Shown here piece by piece: positions 25,496-34,410 of a DNA stretch of 64,000 nt. Source of the DNA: Ruegeria sp. THAF57 (GTDB lineage Bacteria > Pseudomonadota > Alphaproteobacteria > Rhodobacterales > Rhodobacteraceae); the NCBI RefSeq assembly GCF_903914075.1, contig NZ_CAIWNQ010000001.1, positions 620,001 to 684,000 on the forward strand, written 5' to 3'. Positions within the stretch are counted from its first letter, which is position 1. Each line of letters begins with the position of its first letter. The notes beneath the pieces are model-generated. The model did no database searches. It was not told where the DNA came from and worked only from the letters and a program-made list of their open reading frames with translations. Both the position numbers and the translations under genes were made by a program.

Positions 25496-26199
25496 TGTGA
25501 AAGCCCAAGCTGCCGTGCGGTTTCCACAACGATCTGAACACGCTGCTCGTTGGGGGGATGCGTTCCCAGAAAACTATCGTCCGGGTCAGGCAAGCGGTCA
25601 AAGTACTTTGCACCGATCAACGGGTTATATCCGGCCTTATACGTTATGACCGTCCCTAACTGATCTGCTTCCAGTTCGAAATCCTTGATGTAAACCTGCG
25701 CGCCCACCTGAGCGCCCAACTTCTGAGCCTTTTCCACACCAGCCCCATCTGCCCCGCCCAATCTGGCCAGTTCGCCAAAAATCTCGGCACTTTCCCGGGC
25801 GTTTACGGTTTGCCGGGGGATATGTCTTAGGATGTGATGCGCAGCCTCATGACCCATGACAAAAGCCAATTCATCCGCATTTTGCGCCGATTCAATCATG
25901 GATCGGGTGAAGATGATAACCGGTTGATTGTCTTCGTCCAGCGTCTGAAAAGCATTGGCCGGAGCCCGCGGGTTCAGATCAACCACGATCGTGAAATCAC
26001 AATTGGAGACATTCCCACGCCTGAGACATTCTGATCTGGCCTGTTGCCCAATCTGTCGGCTGATCTCCTGAAAGGTCGCAGCCTCAACCTGAAAATCGTC
26101 CCGATCCTGTTGCCATTCTTCCGCTGGCTGAACGCGCAAAGTGTTGGCAACGCAGGCCGTCAGCATCAGGGGAAGCAACAGTAAAGTCAGACGGCGCAT
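25492..26199 (-). CDS. M48-family metalloprotease lipoprotein
   Basis: 235 residues. An N-terminal signal with lipobox LTAC (Cys16) anchors it to a membrane, with the catalytic part in the periplasm. The zinc site is HEAAH at 117-121 and the later FELEADQLG supplies the glutamate ligand. GTHPPNEQRV near the C-terminus is the usual M48 ending. Such lipoproteins resemble BepA/LoiP-type quality-control proteases of the outer membrane; the substrate is unknown. It is coupled to the YigZ-like gene by an ATGA overlap. Confidence 0.88.
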   Translation of the reverse strand: MRRLTLLLLPLMLTACVANTLRVQPAEEWQQDRDDFQVEAATFQEISRQIGQQARSECLRRGNVSNCDFTIVVDLNPRAPANAFQTLDEDNQPVIIFTRSMIESAQNADELAFVMGHEAAHHILRHIPRQTVNARESAEIFGELARLGGADGAGVEKAQKLGAQVGAQVYIKDFELEADQLGTVITYKAGYNPLIGAKYFDRLPDPDDSFLGTHPPNEQRVQIVVETARQLGLSQ

Positions 26200-26321
26200 G
26201 GATCATCCTTTGAAACGGTCATGCCGTTTTTCGGACCATAGCGCGGGACGTGAGGGACCGCCACAGCCTGAATGCGATTGAACGGGTTGCAATGCGGTTC
26301 GCCGCCCTTCACTGTTGGCTC

Positions 26322-26570
26322 ATGTTTTCGATTGAGCATGAATTCGACTCGACGGTGATCACTCTGGTGGACGAAGGCGCAAAGCCTCTGCAAGAGGATG
26401 TGGTCATCAATAATTTCGCTGAATGCGTGACGCTAGAGCAATTGGACCCGCGCACGGACAAGGTACAGAAGATTACCTTGTCCCCTGAACAGGTCCGGGA
26501 TCTGGCGGCGGCGTTGGATTTACCCGAAGGGGTCTATCAAATCCACGAAACACCTGGTCAGGGTTCGTAG
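26322..26570 (+). CDS. Conserved hypothetical protein
   Basis: 82 residues from the ATG at 26322, no signal or membrane segment. The sequence alternates beta-like and helical stretches (FSIEHEFDSTVITLVDEG, then LSPEQVRDLAAALDLP). I do not recognise a named family. Codon use resembles the neighbours and the frame is protein-like, but the ribosome site is weak. The last 13 bases overlap the end of the convergent DUF167 gene. Confidence 0.6.
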   Translation: MFSIEHEFDSTVITLVDEGAKPLQEDVVINNFAECVTLEQLDPRTDKVQKITLSPEQVRDLAAALDLPEGVYQIHETPGQGS

Positions 26571-26833
26571 ACAAATACCTTGTCCCGCGCCGCATGCCCG
26601 CGCGCCAGCACCAAATGGGATGGCGCAACCCCCAACGAAGACGCAAGAATGCGGCTCACCGTCTGATTTGCTTTGCCATTCTCAGGGGGAGCTGCGACGT
26701 GAATGCGGATGGACCCATTGTCAAACGTCATTCGGTCCGACGCGGATTTAGGGATGACTTTAACCTTGAACCTAGCACCCGGCTTGGCCAATCCGTTTAA
26801 GTCCGGAAAATCGCGCGGTTTTGCTCTGGCCAT
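26558..26833 (-). CDS. DUF167 / YggU family protein
   Basis: 91 residues with the YggU core: VKVIPKSASDRM, IRIHVAAPPENGKANQTV and HLVLARGHAARDKVF. The family is small, soluble and of unknown function despite known structures. The ATG at 26833 follows GGAGG at proper spacing; the open frame continues 26 residues upstream without support. It overlaps the convergent hypothetical gene by 13 bases. Confidence 0.85.
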   Translation of the reverse strand: MARAKPRDFPDLNGLAKPGARFKVKVIPKSASDRMTFDNGSIRIHVAAPPENGKANQTVSRILASSLGVAPSHLVLARGHAARDKVFVYEP

Positions 26834-26969
26834 TCCATCCTCCAATTCGCGAACATTCTTGCACGACTGGCAATTGAATGAAATTGATCTGGGAAACCAA
26901 GCCGGTTCCACTTGAAACCCGCCAGGTGTTCGACCAGATAGACACTGCTCATGTAAAGGAAGTTAACAT

Positions 26970-27548
26970 ATGTCCTTGAAAAATCCGGCCGCCTTGGAGT
27001 TTCTACAATCGCGCCGGTCCCGGCCTGCCAAAACTCTGATCGCCCCTGCCCCGACCCGCGAACAGTTGCAGCCGCTTTTGACCGCCGCCGCGCGTTGCCC
27101 GGATCATGGCAAGCTGGAGCCATGGCGGTTCATCGTGATCGAGAAGGGCGCAATGCTGCGATTGTCCAAGCTGACGCACGACCGGGGCGTGGCCCTGGGC
27201 AAGTCACCCGAGGACATCATTAAGGCGCGCAGCCAGTTCGAATTGGGTCATCTGGCGGTTGCCGTGATCGAGGTACAGAAGCCTTCGGAAAAAATACCGG
27301 CAATTGAACAGACCTATTCGGCGGGCGCTGTGTGTCTGGGTCTTTTGAACGCCGCACTTGCGTCGGGCTGGGGGGCGAACTGGTTGTCGGGCTGGCAGAC
27401 CCAGGATCCGGACTTCTGTCGCGCCGCATTCGGACTTGCAGACAATGAACGCGTGGCGGGCCTGATTCATATAGCAACCGAAGGTGTTGCCCCGCCTGAA
27501 CGCCCCCGCCCTGATGTTGAGGCGTTGACAGAATGGGTTTCGGAATGA
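26970..27548 (+). CDS. Nitroreductase family protein (YdjA-like)
   Basis: 192-residue FMN-dependent nitroreductase. The N-terminal LQSRRSRPAKTL supplies the arginines that contact FMN phosphate, followed by AARCPDHGKLEPWRFIVI, the usual flavin-binding region, and SAGAVCLGLLNAALASGWG in the middle. The family reduces nitro-compounds or quinones with NAD(P)H; the natural substrate is unknown. The stop codon overlaps the start of the next gene (ATGA), so the two are coupled. Confidence 0.87.
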   Translation: MSLKNPAALEFLQSRRSRPAKTLIAPAPTREQLQPLLTAAARCPDHGKLEPWRFIVIEKGAMLRLSKLTHDRGVALGKSPEDIIKARSQFELGHLAVAVIEVQKPSEKIPAIEQTYSAGAVCLGLLNAALASGWGANWLSGWQTQDPDFCRAAFGLADNERVAGLIHIATEGVAPPERPRPDVEALTEWVSE

Positions 27549-28234
27549 TGATCCTGAACTCTTTTTTTGCGGCATTGGGTCAGATCGGAGACCCCAAGTT
27601 TCGCTCGGTCCTGTTTCGTGGTGTTGGTCTGACGATCGTCCTGCTGATTGCGGCCTGCGCAGCGGCGATCTGGCTGATCAACTGGTTGGCCAGTGGTGAG
27701 ATTTCGTTGCCATGGATTGGTGCCGTCCCGTGGTTAAACGACGTGCTGAACTATTCGGGTATTTTTTTGGTTTTGGTGCTTCCGGTTTTTCTAATGATGC
27801 CAGTCGCCTCGGCCATTATCTCAATGTTTCTGGAAGAGGTCGCGCAGGCGGTCGAAGATAAACACTATCCGGCCCTGCCCTCTGTTCCCGGCATTCCGTT
27901 CAGCGAAGGGCTGCGCGATGCGATCAGCTTTATGGGCGTGCTGATTGTTGCCAACCTTCTGGCGCTGATCCTCTATGCCATCTTCACACCGTTGGCCCCG
28001 TTTATCTTTTGGGCGATGAATGGGTTCTTGCTGGGGCGTGAGTACTTTACTCTGGCCGCCATGCGCCGGATTGGGCGCGATGGCGCGCGCAAATTGCGCG
28101 CAAAACACTCGGCAACAATCTGGATGGCGGGGACGCTGATGGCGATCCCCTTGTCAGTGCCGCTGGTGAACCTGGTGATCCCAATTATCGGAGCGGCCAC
28201 ATTCACCCATATCTATCACAAGCTGTCTCACTGA
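27545..28234 (+). CDS. EI24 domain / CysZ-like membrane protein
   Basis: 229 residues with four to six hydrophobic segments and the EI24 pattern around SIIS/SMFLEEVAQAVED and GREYFTLAAMRR. In gammaproteobacteria the related CysZ imports sulfate, but the EI24 family is broader and no sulfate gene is adjacent, so transport is only suggested. The ATG at 27545 overlaps the nitroreductase stop; an ATG at 27533 would add four residues. It converges on the DUF1467 gene with a three-base gap. Confidence 0.82.
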   Translation: MMILNSFFAALGQIGDPKFRSVLFRGVGLTIVLLIAACAAAIWLINWLASGEISLPWIGAVPWLNDVLNYSGIFLVLVLPVFLMMPVASAIISMFLEEVAQAVEDKHYPALPSVPGIPFSEGLRDAISFMGVLIVANLLALILYAIFTPLAPFIFWAMNGFLLGREYFTLAAMRRIGRDGARKLRAKHSATIWMAGTLMAIPLSVPLVNLVIPIIGAATFTHIYHKLSH

Positions 28235-28237
28235 AGA

Positions 28238-28513
28238 TCAGTTGCGCGGCTCCAACTGGTTCAACCAGTCAAAGTCGCGCACCGAGATTACGCCCGAGAT
28301 GATGATCCCGGCGATGATCGCCCACAACACCACCGAAATACCGGTGGTGATCCACAGTTTTTTCTTCATGTGATGCACTTCCGGGGCACCCGCGTGCGTG
28401 CCCGGAACGATCTCTCCCAGATCGCCCTGCGTCTTGATTCGGACCGGCAGCACGACCAACAGCGTCATGAACCAGATAACGGCGAACAGAACCAGTGCAG
28501 CAGTGATCGTCAT
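28238..28513 (-). CDS. DUF1467 family membrane protein
   Basis: 91 residues with two membrane helices (about 3-23 and 53-75) separated by a cytoplasmic loop. The WFMTLLVVLPVRIKTQGD segment and APEVHHMKKKLWITT are characteristic of DUF1467, a family of unknown function widespread in alphaproteobacteria. It lies 16 bases downstream of methylmalonyl-CoA epimerase and is probably cotranscribed with it, an association I recall from other alphaproteobacteria. Confidence 0.87.
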   Translation of the reverse strand: MTITAALVLFAVIWFMTLLVVLPVRIKTQGDLGEIVPGTHAGAPEVHHMKKKLWITTGISVVLWAIIAGIIISGVISVRDFDWLNQLEPRN

Positions 28514-28529
28514 GACAGCCTCGCTTGGG

Positions 28530-28934
28530 TTAGACCTGTTCTAGCTCGACCAGGCAGCCGTTAAAGTCCTTGGGGTGCAGAAACAGCACAGGCTTGCCAT
28601 GCGCACCAATCTTGGGCTCACCCGAGCCCAGTACCCGCGCGCCGGTTTCCTTCAGGTGGTCGCGCGCGGCGATGATATCTTCGACCTCATAGCAGACATG
28701 GTGGATGCCGCCTGCGGGGTTTTTCTCTAGAAACCCGTTGATCGGGCTGTCTTCGCCCAATGGGTAAAGAAGTTCGATCTTGGTGTTTGGCAGCTCGATG
28801 AACACGACCGTTACACCGTGATCGGGTTCGTCCTGCGGTGTGCCAACTTTGGCCCCCAGTGCGGCACGATACTGTTCGGACGCGGCCTCAAGGTCCGGTA
28901 CGGCAATGGCAACGTGGTTCAGGCGACCAATCAT
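28530..28934 (-). CDS. mce: Methylmalonyl-CoA epimerase
   Basis: 134-residue glyoxalase/VOC-fold metalloenzyme. It begins LNHVAIAVPDLEAA with the first metal histidine and has GIHHVCYEVEDI in the middle and KDFNGCLVELEQ at the end with the glutamate ligand. It converts (S)- to (R)-methylmalonyl-CoA between propionyl-CoA carboxylase and methylmalonyl-CoA mutase. Neither partner enzyme is in the window. It is followed by the DUF1467 gene. Confidence 0.92.
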   Translation of the reverse strand: MIGRLNHVAIAVPDLEAASEQYRAALGAKVGTPQDEPDHGVTVVFIELPNTKIELLYPLGEDSPINGFLEKNPAGGIHHVCYEVEDIIAARDHLKETGARVLGSGEPKIGAHGKPVLFLHPKDFNGCLVELEQV

Positions 28935-29069
28935 GGAACTCTCCTATGTTCTGCGTTGCAGCGGTTTATGAGGGCAGTTCGGCCAAAGAACAAGTGCGCC
29001 AAATTGCCGTTAACGTGGTGTTAGCCAGAAGTTCCTAGCGTGAGGCATCTGCTGATTAGGAGTTCTGCC

Positions 29070-29786
29070 ATGGACGACTCGAGCCACCTTGCCTCTCCCG
29101 CGCAGCCAACGGCAACGCGGCCTCTGCTGGGTCAAACAATCCTGGTTGTCGAGGACAGCCGTTACGCCTGCGACGCTATCCGGCTGATGTGCCTGCATTC
29201 CGGCGCGCGTATTCGTCGGGCAGATTGTCTGAAGTCGGCCAGACGGCACCTGCAAATCTATCGACCGTCCGTCATCCTTGTGGACATAGGGCTACCCGAT
29301 GGGTCAGGGGCCGATTTGATAGCCGAACTGGTCGAAGCGACCCCGCGCATCGGTGCCATTTTGGGAATGTCAGGGGATGATCACACCCAAAGCACAGCTT
29401 TGAAGGCGGGTGCTGACGGCTTTTTGGCAAAGCCGCTAAAGTCGCTGGCCTACTTCCAAACCTCGATTTTGCGACGTTTGCCGCAGGACCGTCGCCCAAA
29501 TAGCCTCCACGCTGTTCGGGATGAGATGATCATTCCGGATCCGATGGCATATCAGGACGACATGGCTCATATCGCCGATGTCCTTGCTGGCCCAAACGAT
29601 CACCGCACGCTGGATTATGCGGCCCAGTTCCTGCGCGGTGTCGCTCAGGACGCGGATGACGCGGTGCTTGCCGACGCAGCCCGGAAACTTGCCACATCCC
29701 GGGCCGAAGGAACCCCAGTCACCGCGTTGGCTGCTCAGGTGGCCGGAATCGTACAGTCCCGGCTTGAACAGCGCGAGGCGATCTGA
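29070..29786 (+). CDS. Response regulator, receiver domain with unassigned C-terminus
   Basis: 238 residues. The receiver domain (about 22-135) has the acidic pair Glu28-Asp29, the phosphoacceptor Asp72 (LVDIGLPDGSG), Ser101 and Lys121 (FLAKPL). The C-terminal half (about 150-238) is helical and resembles neither a DNA-binding nor an enzymatic output domain; it lacks a clear Hpt histidine. No histidine kinase is adjacent. The ATG at 29070 follows AGGAG and is preferred over the upstream GTG. A 44-codon membrane-protein frame follows with zero gap. Confidence 0.86.
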   Translation: MDDSSHLASPAQPTATRPLLGQTILVVEDSRYACDAIRLMCLHSGARIRRADCLKSARRHLQIYRPSVILVDIGLPDGSGADLIAELVEATPRIGAILGMSGDDHTQSTALKAGADGFLAKPLKSLAYFQTSILRRLPQDRRPNSLHAVRDEMIIPDPMAYQDDMAHIADVLAGPNDHRTLDYAAQFLRGVAQDADDAVLADAARKLATSRAEGTPVTALAAQVAGIVQSRLEQREAI

Positions 29787-29921
29787 ATGGCCGTTGCCTA
29801 TTTCGTGACAGCCACCATCTTGTGTCTTTGGATGTACCTGCAAACGCGCGCAGCGGCGCGAAAGATAAGGCTGGCGCGGGACGAGCTGACCGACCCGGTC
29901 AAAAGGACCGGGCGGCTGTAG
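29787..29921 (+). CDS. Small single-span membrane protein
   Basis: 44 codons beginning immediately after the response regulator stop (TGA then ATG). The N-terminal 18 residues are hydrophobic (AVAYFVTATILCLWMYL), followed by a basic then mixed-charge tail ending KRTGRL. The coupling and the transmembrane-then-arginine pattern make a real small protein plausible. No family is recognised. Confidence 0.45.
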   Translation: MAVAYFVTATILCLWMYLQTRAAARKIRLARDELTDPVKRTGRL

Positions 29922-29981
29922 CAACAGTTCTATAGTAAGTTCGGACGTCAACCCGCCACACGGTCGGCGACGGGTTGCATC

Positions 29982-31757
29982 TTACTCCTGAGGGATGATC
30001 CGCAGACCCAGTTCCATCAACTGATCCGACGTCGGGTCAGAGGGCGCGTCCATCATCAGGTCTTCGGCGCGCTGGTTCATCGGGAACATCATAACCTCGC
30101 GGATGTTGGCCTCATCCGCCAGCAGCATCACGATCCGGTCGATGCCCGCTGCACAACCACCGTGCGGCGGCGCGCCATAGTGGAACGCATTGAACAGCGC
30201 ACCAAAGCGGGATTTCACTTCATCCTCACCATAGCCAGCCAGTTCAAAGGCTTTCAGCATGATCTCGGGCTTGTGATTCCGGATCGCGCCCGAGACCAGC
30301 TCGTACCCGTTACAGGCCAGATCGTACTGATACCCGCGCACGTCCAGAGGGTTGCCGTTTAGCGCTTCCATCCCGCCCTGCGGCATCGAGAATGGGTTGT
30401 GTTCAAAGTCGATCGCACCGGTTTCCTCGTCCTGCTCATAGATCGGGAAATCCACGATCCATGCAAAGGCAAAGCGGTCTTTATCGGTAAGGCCAAGTTC
30501 CTCACCGATCACATCGCGTGCTTTACCGGCGACCTTCTCAAAGGCTTTCGGCTTGCCGCCCAGGAAGAACGCAGCGTCACCAACGCCCAAACCCAGTTGC
30601 TGACGGATCGCTTCGGTGCGCTCGGGGCCAATGTTCTTGGCCAGCGGGCCAGCGGCCTCCATCCCTTCGCCCTGATCGCGCCAGAAGATATAGCCCATCC
30701 CCGGCAAACCCTCTTTCTGGGCAAAGGCGTTCATACGGTCACAGAACTTACGGCTCCCGCCAGTCGGCGCTGGAATGGCGCGGATTTCGGTGCCCTCCTG
30801 CTCCAACAGCTTCGCGAAAATCGCAAAGCCAGACCCGCGGAAGTGGTCGGAGACCACTTGCATTTTAATAGGGTTCCGAAGGTCGGGCTTGTCGCTACCG
30901 TACCACAGGGCCGCGTCCTTGTAAGAAATCTGCGGCCAGTCCTGATCGACCTTACGTCCACCGCCGAATTCTTCGAACACGCCGGCGAGAACAGGCTGGA
31001 TCGTATCAAACACGTCCTGCTGCTCGACAAACGACATCTCAAGGTCAAGCTGGTAAAAATCAGTGGGTGACCGGTCGGCGCGCGGGTCTTCGTCACGGAA
31101 GCACGGAGCGATCTGGAAATACTTATCGAAGCCCGACACCATAATCAGTTGCTTGAACTGTTGCGGGGCCTGCGGCAGCGCATAGAACTTGCCCGGATGC
31201 AGGCGCGAAGGCACCAGGAAGTCACGGGCACCTTCAGGTGAAGACGCGGTGATGATCGGCGTCTGGTACTCACGGAAACCCTGATCCCACATGCGACGGC
31301 GCATCGAGGACACGACGTCCGAACGCAGGGTCATGTTCTGCTGCATCGCCTCGCGGCGCAGGTCCAGATAACGATAGCGCAGGCGGGTTTCCTCGGGGTA
31401 CTCCTGATCGCCAAACACCATCAACGGCAGTTCGTCGGCAGCGCCCAGTACTTCCAACTCGCGCACATAAACCTCGATCTCGCCCGTGGGCAGCTTCGGG
31501 TTCACCAATTCCGGGTCGCGCGCTTTGACGGTGCCGTCGATGCGGATACACCATTCCGAGCGTACTTTCTCAAGCTCGGCAAAAGCCGCGCTGTCACCGT
31601 CGCACAGCACCTGGGTCACACCGAAATGGTCGCGCAGGTCGATGAACAGAACGCCGCCGTGATCTCGGACACGATGCACCCAACCGGACAGGCGGACAGT
31701 TTCACCGACATTGGCGGCGGTCAGAGCGGCGCAGGTGTGGCTGCGATAGGCGTGCAT
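29982..31757 (-). CDS. aspS: Aspartate-tRNA ligase
   Basis: 591-residue bacterial class IIb synthetase. It has an N-terminal OB-fold anticodon-binding domain ([19 protein letters not shown]), class II motif 2 ([19 protein letters not shown]), the bacterial GAD insertion domain in the middle, and motif 3 ([13 protein letters not shown]). It charges tRNA-Asp; in many alphaproteobacteria the enzyme also charges tRNA-Asn for later amidation, which cannot be decided here. A hairpin (29949-29977) lies just past the stop codon. Confidence 0.96.
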   Translation of the reverse strand: MHAYRSHTCAALTAANVGETVRLSGWVHRVRDHGGVLFIDLRDHFGVTQVLCDGDSAAFAELEKVRSEWCIRIDGTVKARDPELVNPKLPTGEIEVYVRELEVLGAADELPLMVFGDQEYPEETRLRYRYLDLRREAMQQNMTLRSDVVSSMRRRMWDQGFREYQTPIITASSPEGARDFLVPSRLHPGKFYALPQAPQQFKQLIMVSGFDKYFQIAPCFRDEDPRADRSPTDFYQLDLEMSFVEQQDVFDTIQPVLAGVFEEFGGGRKVDQDWPQISYKDAALWYGSDKPDLRNPIKMQVVSDHFRGSGFAIFAKLLEQEGTEIRAIPAPTGGSRKFCDRMNAFAQKEGLPGMGYIFWRDQGEGMEAAGPLAKNIGPERTEAIRQQLGLGVGDAAFFLGGKPKAFEKVAGKARDVIGEELGLTDKDRFAFAWIVDFPIYEQDEETGAIDFEHNPFSMPQGGMEALNGNPLDVRGYQYDLACNGYELVSGAIRNHKPEIMLKAFELAGYGEDEVKSRFGALFNAFHYGAPPHGGCAAGIDRIVMLLADEANIREVMMFPMNQRAEDLMMDAPSDPTSDQLMELGLRIIPQE

Positions 31758-31836
31758 GGATCATATCCCTTCGGGCGCAGAATTCGTCGCGCCGATACAC
31801 CCTGTCAGGCTTGGAAAGTCAAGGCGGGTCAGCCTG

Positions 31837-32508
31837 TCAAAACGGCCTTTGCACATTGCCCGAGTAGAAATAGATGCCCAGACCCGCCGCAAAGATGATG
31901 TTCCCCGCAATCGCGTGCAGCAGCACCGCGTAGAAAAACGAGCCGCGCTTGCGGTAGGCCCATGTGAACAGCAAACCGCCGCCAAAGGTCATAATGGCGA
32001 CAATCCAACTCCAATACATCAGATGAGCCAGTGAAAACAGGGACGCATTCAGCAGGTAGAAGGCACGGCCATCCGGCAGGATCGCGTGGTAACGGCGGCA
32101 GAACAGAACGCGGAACAGCAATTCCTGCGGCAATGCCGAGACCACCGGGTAGAACGCCCAGATGACAATCAGAAACTCGGGCCGGTTGCGTAGCAGAAAG
32201 AATGCGGCGTCGGGCCTTGTGGCCATTACCAGCACGCTGCAAAACAGCGTCATCGCGACGGCAAAAACTGCCACTTCGCTCCAGGACCAGTTGCGCCAGT
32301 TATACCGCAGCTCAGCCCAGGCGAAACCCGGCGTGAAATGCAGCAATACGATGCCTAGCCCCGTAAAGCCAAACAGGGACGGGAACATCCAGTTGGGCGG
32401 GAAAAACACCGCGATCAACACCGGTACAGCAATGAAGAATAGCCCAAATTCCAATCGCAACCGCATGTGCGGTGCCGCGCTGTTGGCCCAATCAGTTTGT
32501 TTGCTCAC
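31837..32508 (-). CDS. CPBP family intramembrane metalloprotease
   Basis: 223 residues, seven or so hydrophobic segments. The CAAX/CPBP motif appears as ALPQELLFRVLF: Glu129 and Arg133 are present, but the first glutamate of the usual EExxxR is Gln128. The later histidine motif is SLAHLMYW (His162). Members cleave prenylated or other membrane proteins. A GTG start at 32508 lies two bases after the stop of pabC, so the gene is probably cotranscribed with pabB and pabC. Confidence 0.83.
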   Translation of the reverse strand: MSKQTDWANSAAPHMRLRLEFGLFFIAVPVLIAVFFPPNWMFPSLFGFTGLGIVLLHFTPGFAWAELRYNWRNWSWSEVAVFAVAMTLFCSVLVMATRPDAAFFLLRNRPEFLIVIWAFYPVVSALPQELLFRVLFCRRYHAILPDGRAFYLLNASLFSLAHLMYWSWIVAIMTFGGGLLFTWAYRKRGSFFYAVLLHAIAGNIIFAAGLGIYFYSGNVQRPF

Positions 32509-32510
32509 CG

Positions 32511-33152
32511 TTATGCCAACTCCGCCCGGATCAGACCACGCAACGAATTGCCCATATAGAATTTTGTTGCGTTTTTCAGGTCGGTCAAGGTCAGGGTGGC
32601 TTCGGTAACCTGTTTATTACCCAGCAATTCTTCGCGCAGGATGCCCGGCAGCACGCCACTGGACAGTGCGGGCGTCAGGCGACGGCCGTCGGGCATATCG
32701 ACAAACAGGTTGGTGATGGTGCCTTCACACAGCTCGTCACGTTCGTTCAGGAAGAGCAGTTCATCGACCCCGTTGGGCAAGGCTGCGCGGGCGGCGTCGT
32801 AAACCAAGCGCTGTGTGGTTTTGTGCTGCAACCAGATATCGGACGCGCACAAGCGAGGCTCGGCAACAGCTACCTCCCAAACAGGTGGATTGTCGGCCAG
32901 TGCACCGGTGGTCACCTCCAACTTACCGTCTGCAGCCAGAGTTAACCGGCAGCGCAGTGGTGACGCACCTACAACCGTATCAAGCATTTCAACTGCATAC
33001 CCACCGTCGAATGGAATACCAAAAGCGTCGGCCGATCGCGCCATACGGGCCAAATGGCGATCCCGCCGCACAAACCCTTGCCCCGGCCGGAAGGCCAGCG
33101 TTTCGATTAAACGGAAGTCAGGGTCATCTGGCGGGCGAAGCGGGCTTTCCAT
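32511..33152 (-). CDS. pabC: Aminodeoxychorismate lyase-like class IV aminotransferase
   Basis: 213-residue fold-type IV PLP enzyme. The PLP lysine is in WLQHKTTQR and the substrate-side signature reads DELCEGTITNLFVDM. Next to pabB, the likely reaction is release of pyruvate from 4-amino-4-deoxychorismate to give p-aminobenzoate for folate. At 213 residues it is shorter than E. coli PabC (about 270). Its start lies inside the end of pabB (46-base overlap), which implies tight coupling. Confidence 0.86.
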   Translation of the reverse strand: MESPLRPPDDPDFRLIETLAFRPGQGFVRRDRHLARMARSADAFGIPFDGGYAVEMLDTVVGASPLRCRLTLAADGKLEVTTGALADNPPVWEVAVAEPRLCASDIWLQHKTTQRLVYDAARAALPNGVDELLFLNERDELCEGTITNLFVDMPDGRRLTPALSSGVLPGILREELLGNKQVTEATLTLTDLKNATKFYMGNSLRGLIRAELA

Positions 33153-34240
33153 AGCGCCTCCTCATATTCTGACGGAGCGGTGCTGTCCCAAACGACGCCT
33201 CCCCCTACGTTTAAGGTCGCTTTGCCACCCTCAACCATCAACGTGCGGATTGCCACGTTGAATTCCGACCGCCCATCCGGCGCGGCCCAGCCAATCGCGC
33301 CGCAATAGATGTCGCGCGGCCAAGGCTCGAGGTCAGACAGAATCTCCATCGCGCGGATTTTGGGCGCGCCGGTGATCGAGCCGCAGGGGAACAGGGCCAT
33401 CAAGATATCCGACAACTCGGCCCCGAGATGCAGTTGCGCCTGCACGAGTGAGATCATCTGATGCACGGTCGCGTAAGTCTCGACCTTGAACAATTCGGGC
33501 ACCTTGACCGAGCCGGGCATCGCCACGCGGCTGATATCGTTGCGCAGCAAGTCGACGATCATCAGGTTTTCGGCACGGTTCTTGTCGTCACGCGACAGAA
33601 AATCACGGCGTCGGGCGTCTTCTGCCAAATCCTCACTGCGCGGCTGGGTGCCTTTCATCGGCCGGGTCTCGATCATCCGGTCGGCATCCGTGCGAAAGAA
33701 CATCTCGGGTGAGCGGCTAAGCAAGTCGGGCAAGCCGTCCTGCTGCACAAGCGCGCCGTGACCCACAGACTGCCCCTCGGTAAGCGCGGCATATACACCG
33801 GCGCTGTCGCCCTCGACCGTCAAATCAATCGGAAAGGTCAGGTTGGCCTGATAGACGTCGCCTGCGCCAATGGCATCGTGCACCTGTTGGAACGCGCGCG
33901 TGTATCGTGCCTCATCCCAGCGTGGTTCAAACCCTGTCATACCGCCCCGATTGGCGGGCAGATCGGTAGAGCGGGGCGTGTCATAAACACCGAAACATAG
34001 CAGCGGCAAACGTCGACCTTCGGGTATCCGGTCCGCAAGGCGCGGCTCAAGCGCATAGCCCAGTTCGTAACTGGCATAGCCTGCCAGCCACGCCCCACCC
34101 ATGCGCGCGCGATCCAGCGCCGCCAATGCCTGGGGCACTTCGTCCGCAGTATCAGCGCGGATCACGTCTGTTGGCTGGTCGAACGTTGTCCCCTGCCCGG
34201 CCGGGCCCTGATCAAAACGAATACGCAAGTGCATCCTCAT
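33107..34240 (-). CDS. pabB: Aminodeoxychorismate synthase component I
   Basis: 377-residue chorismate-binding enzyme. Landmarks are IGAGDVYQANLTFP, RPMKGTQPR, AENLMIVDLLRNDISRV, TVHQMISLV, PCGSITGAPKIRAMEI and EYEEALWKARF. It adds ammonia to chorismate to form 4-amino-4-deoxychorismate; the glutamine amidotransferase subunit PabA is not in the window. The short N-terminal domain makes it a compact PabB. It overlaps pabC by 46 bases and is divergent from carB. Confidence 0.92.
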   Translation of the reverse strand: MRMHLRIRFDQGPAGQGTTFDQPTDVIRADTADEVPQALAALDRARMGGAWLAGYASYELGYALEPRLADRIPEGRRLPLLCFGVYDTPRSTDLPANRGGMTGFEPRWDEARYTRAFQQVHDAIGAGDVYQANLTFPIDLTVEGDSAGVYAALTEGQSVGHGALVQQDGLPDLLSRSPEMFFRTDADRMIETRPMKGTQPRSEDLAEDARRRDFLSRDDKNRAENLMIVDLLRNDISRVAMPGSVKVPELFKVETYATVHQMISLVQAQLHLGAELSDILMALFPCGSITGAPKIRAMEILSDLEPWPRDIYCGAIGWAAPDGRSEFNVAIRTLMVEGGKATLNVGGGVVWDSTAPSEYEEALWKARFARQMTLTSV

Positions 34241-34322
34241 TTGCCGTTCTGCGCGGTATAGAGAATACGGCGCTAAGGGAAAGAGGGGAAAGCGGCAATT
34301 TTGCCCCCGTTTCCGATACCCC

Positions 34323-34350
34323 TTGAACCTTTTCGCGCGGTCCCTATAAC
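34323..34350 (+). promoter_or_regulatory. Sigma-70-like promoter of carB
   Basis: TTGAAC (34323-34328) and TATAAC (34345-34350) are separated by 16 bases, close to the housekeeping consensus, about 60 bases before the carB start codon. It lies in the intergenic region divergent to pabB. Prediction from pattern only. Confidence 0.5.
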
Positions 34351-34410
34351 GCAGGACAATTTGGGCGCTCGGGGGTGCCCTGACTCGCGAACAATCGAAG
34401 GAGCATGGCC

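Noticed and set aside
34273..34410. GGGC/GCCC dyad in the carB leader as a possible pyrimidine attenuator
   Set aside because: The arms are only four to five bases and no leader peptide or T run accompanies them.
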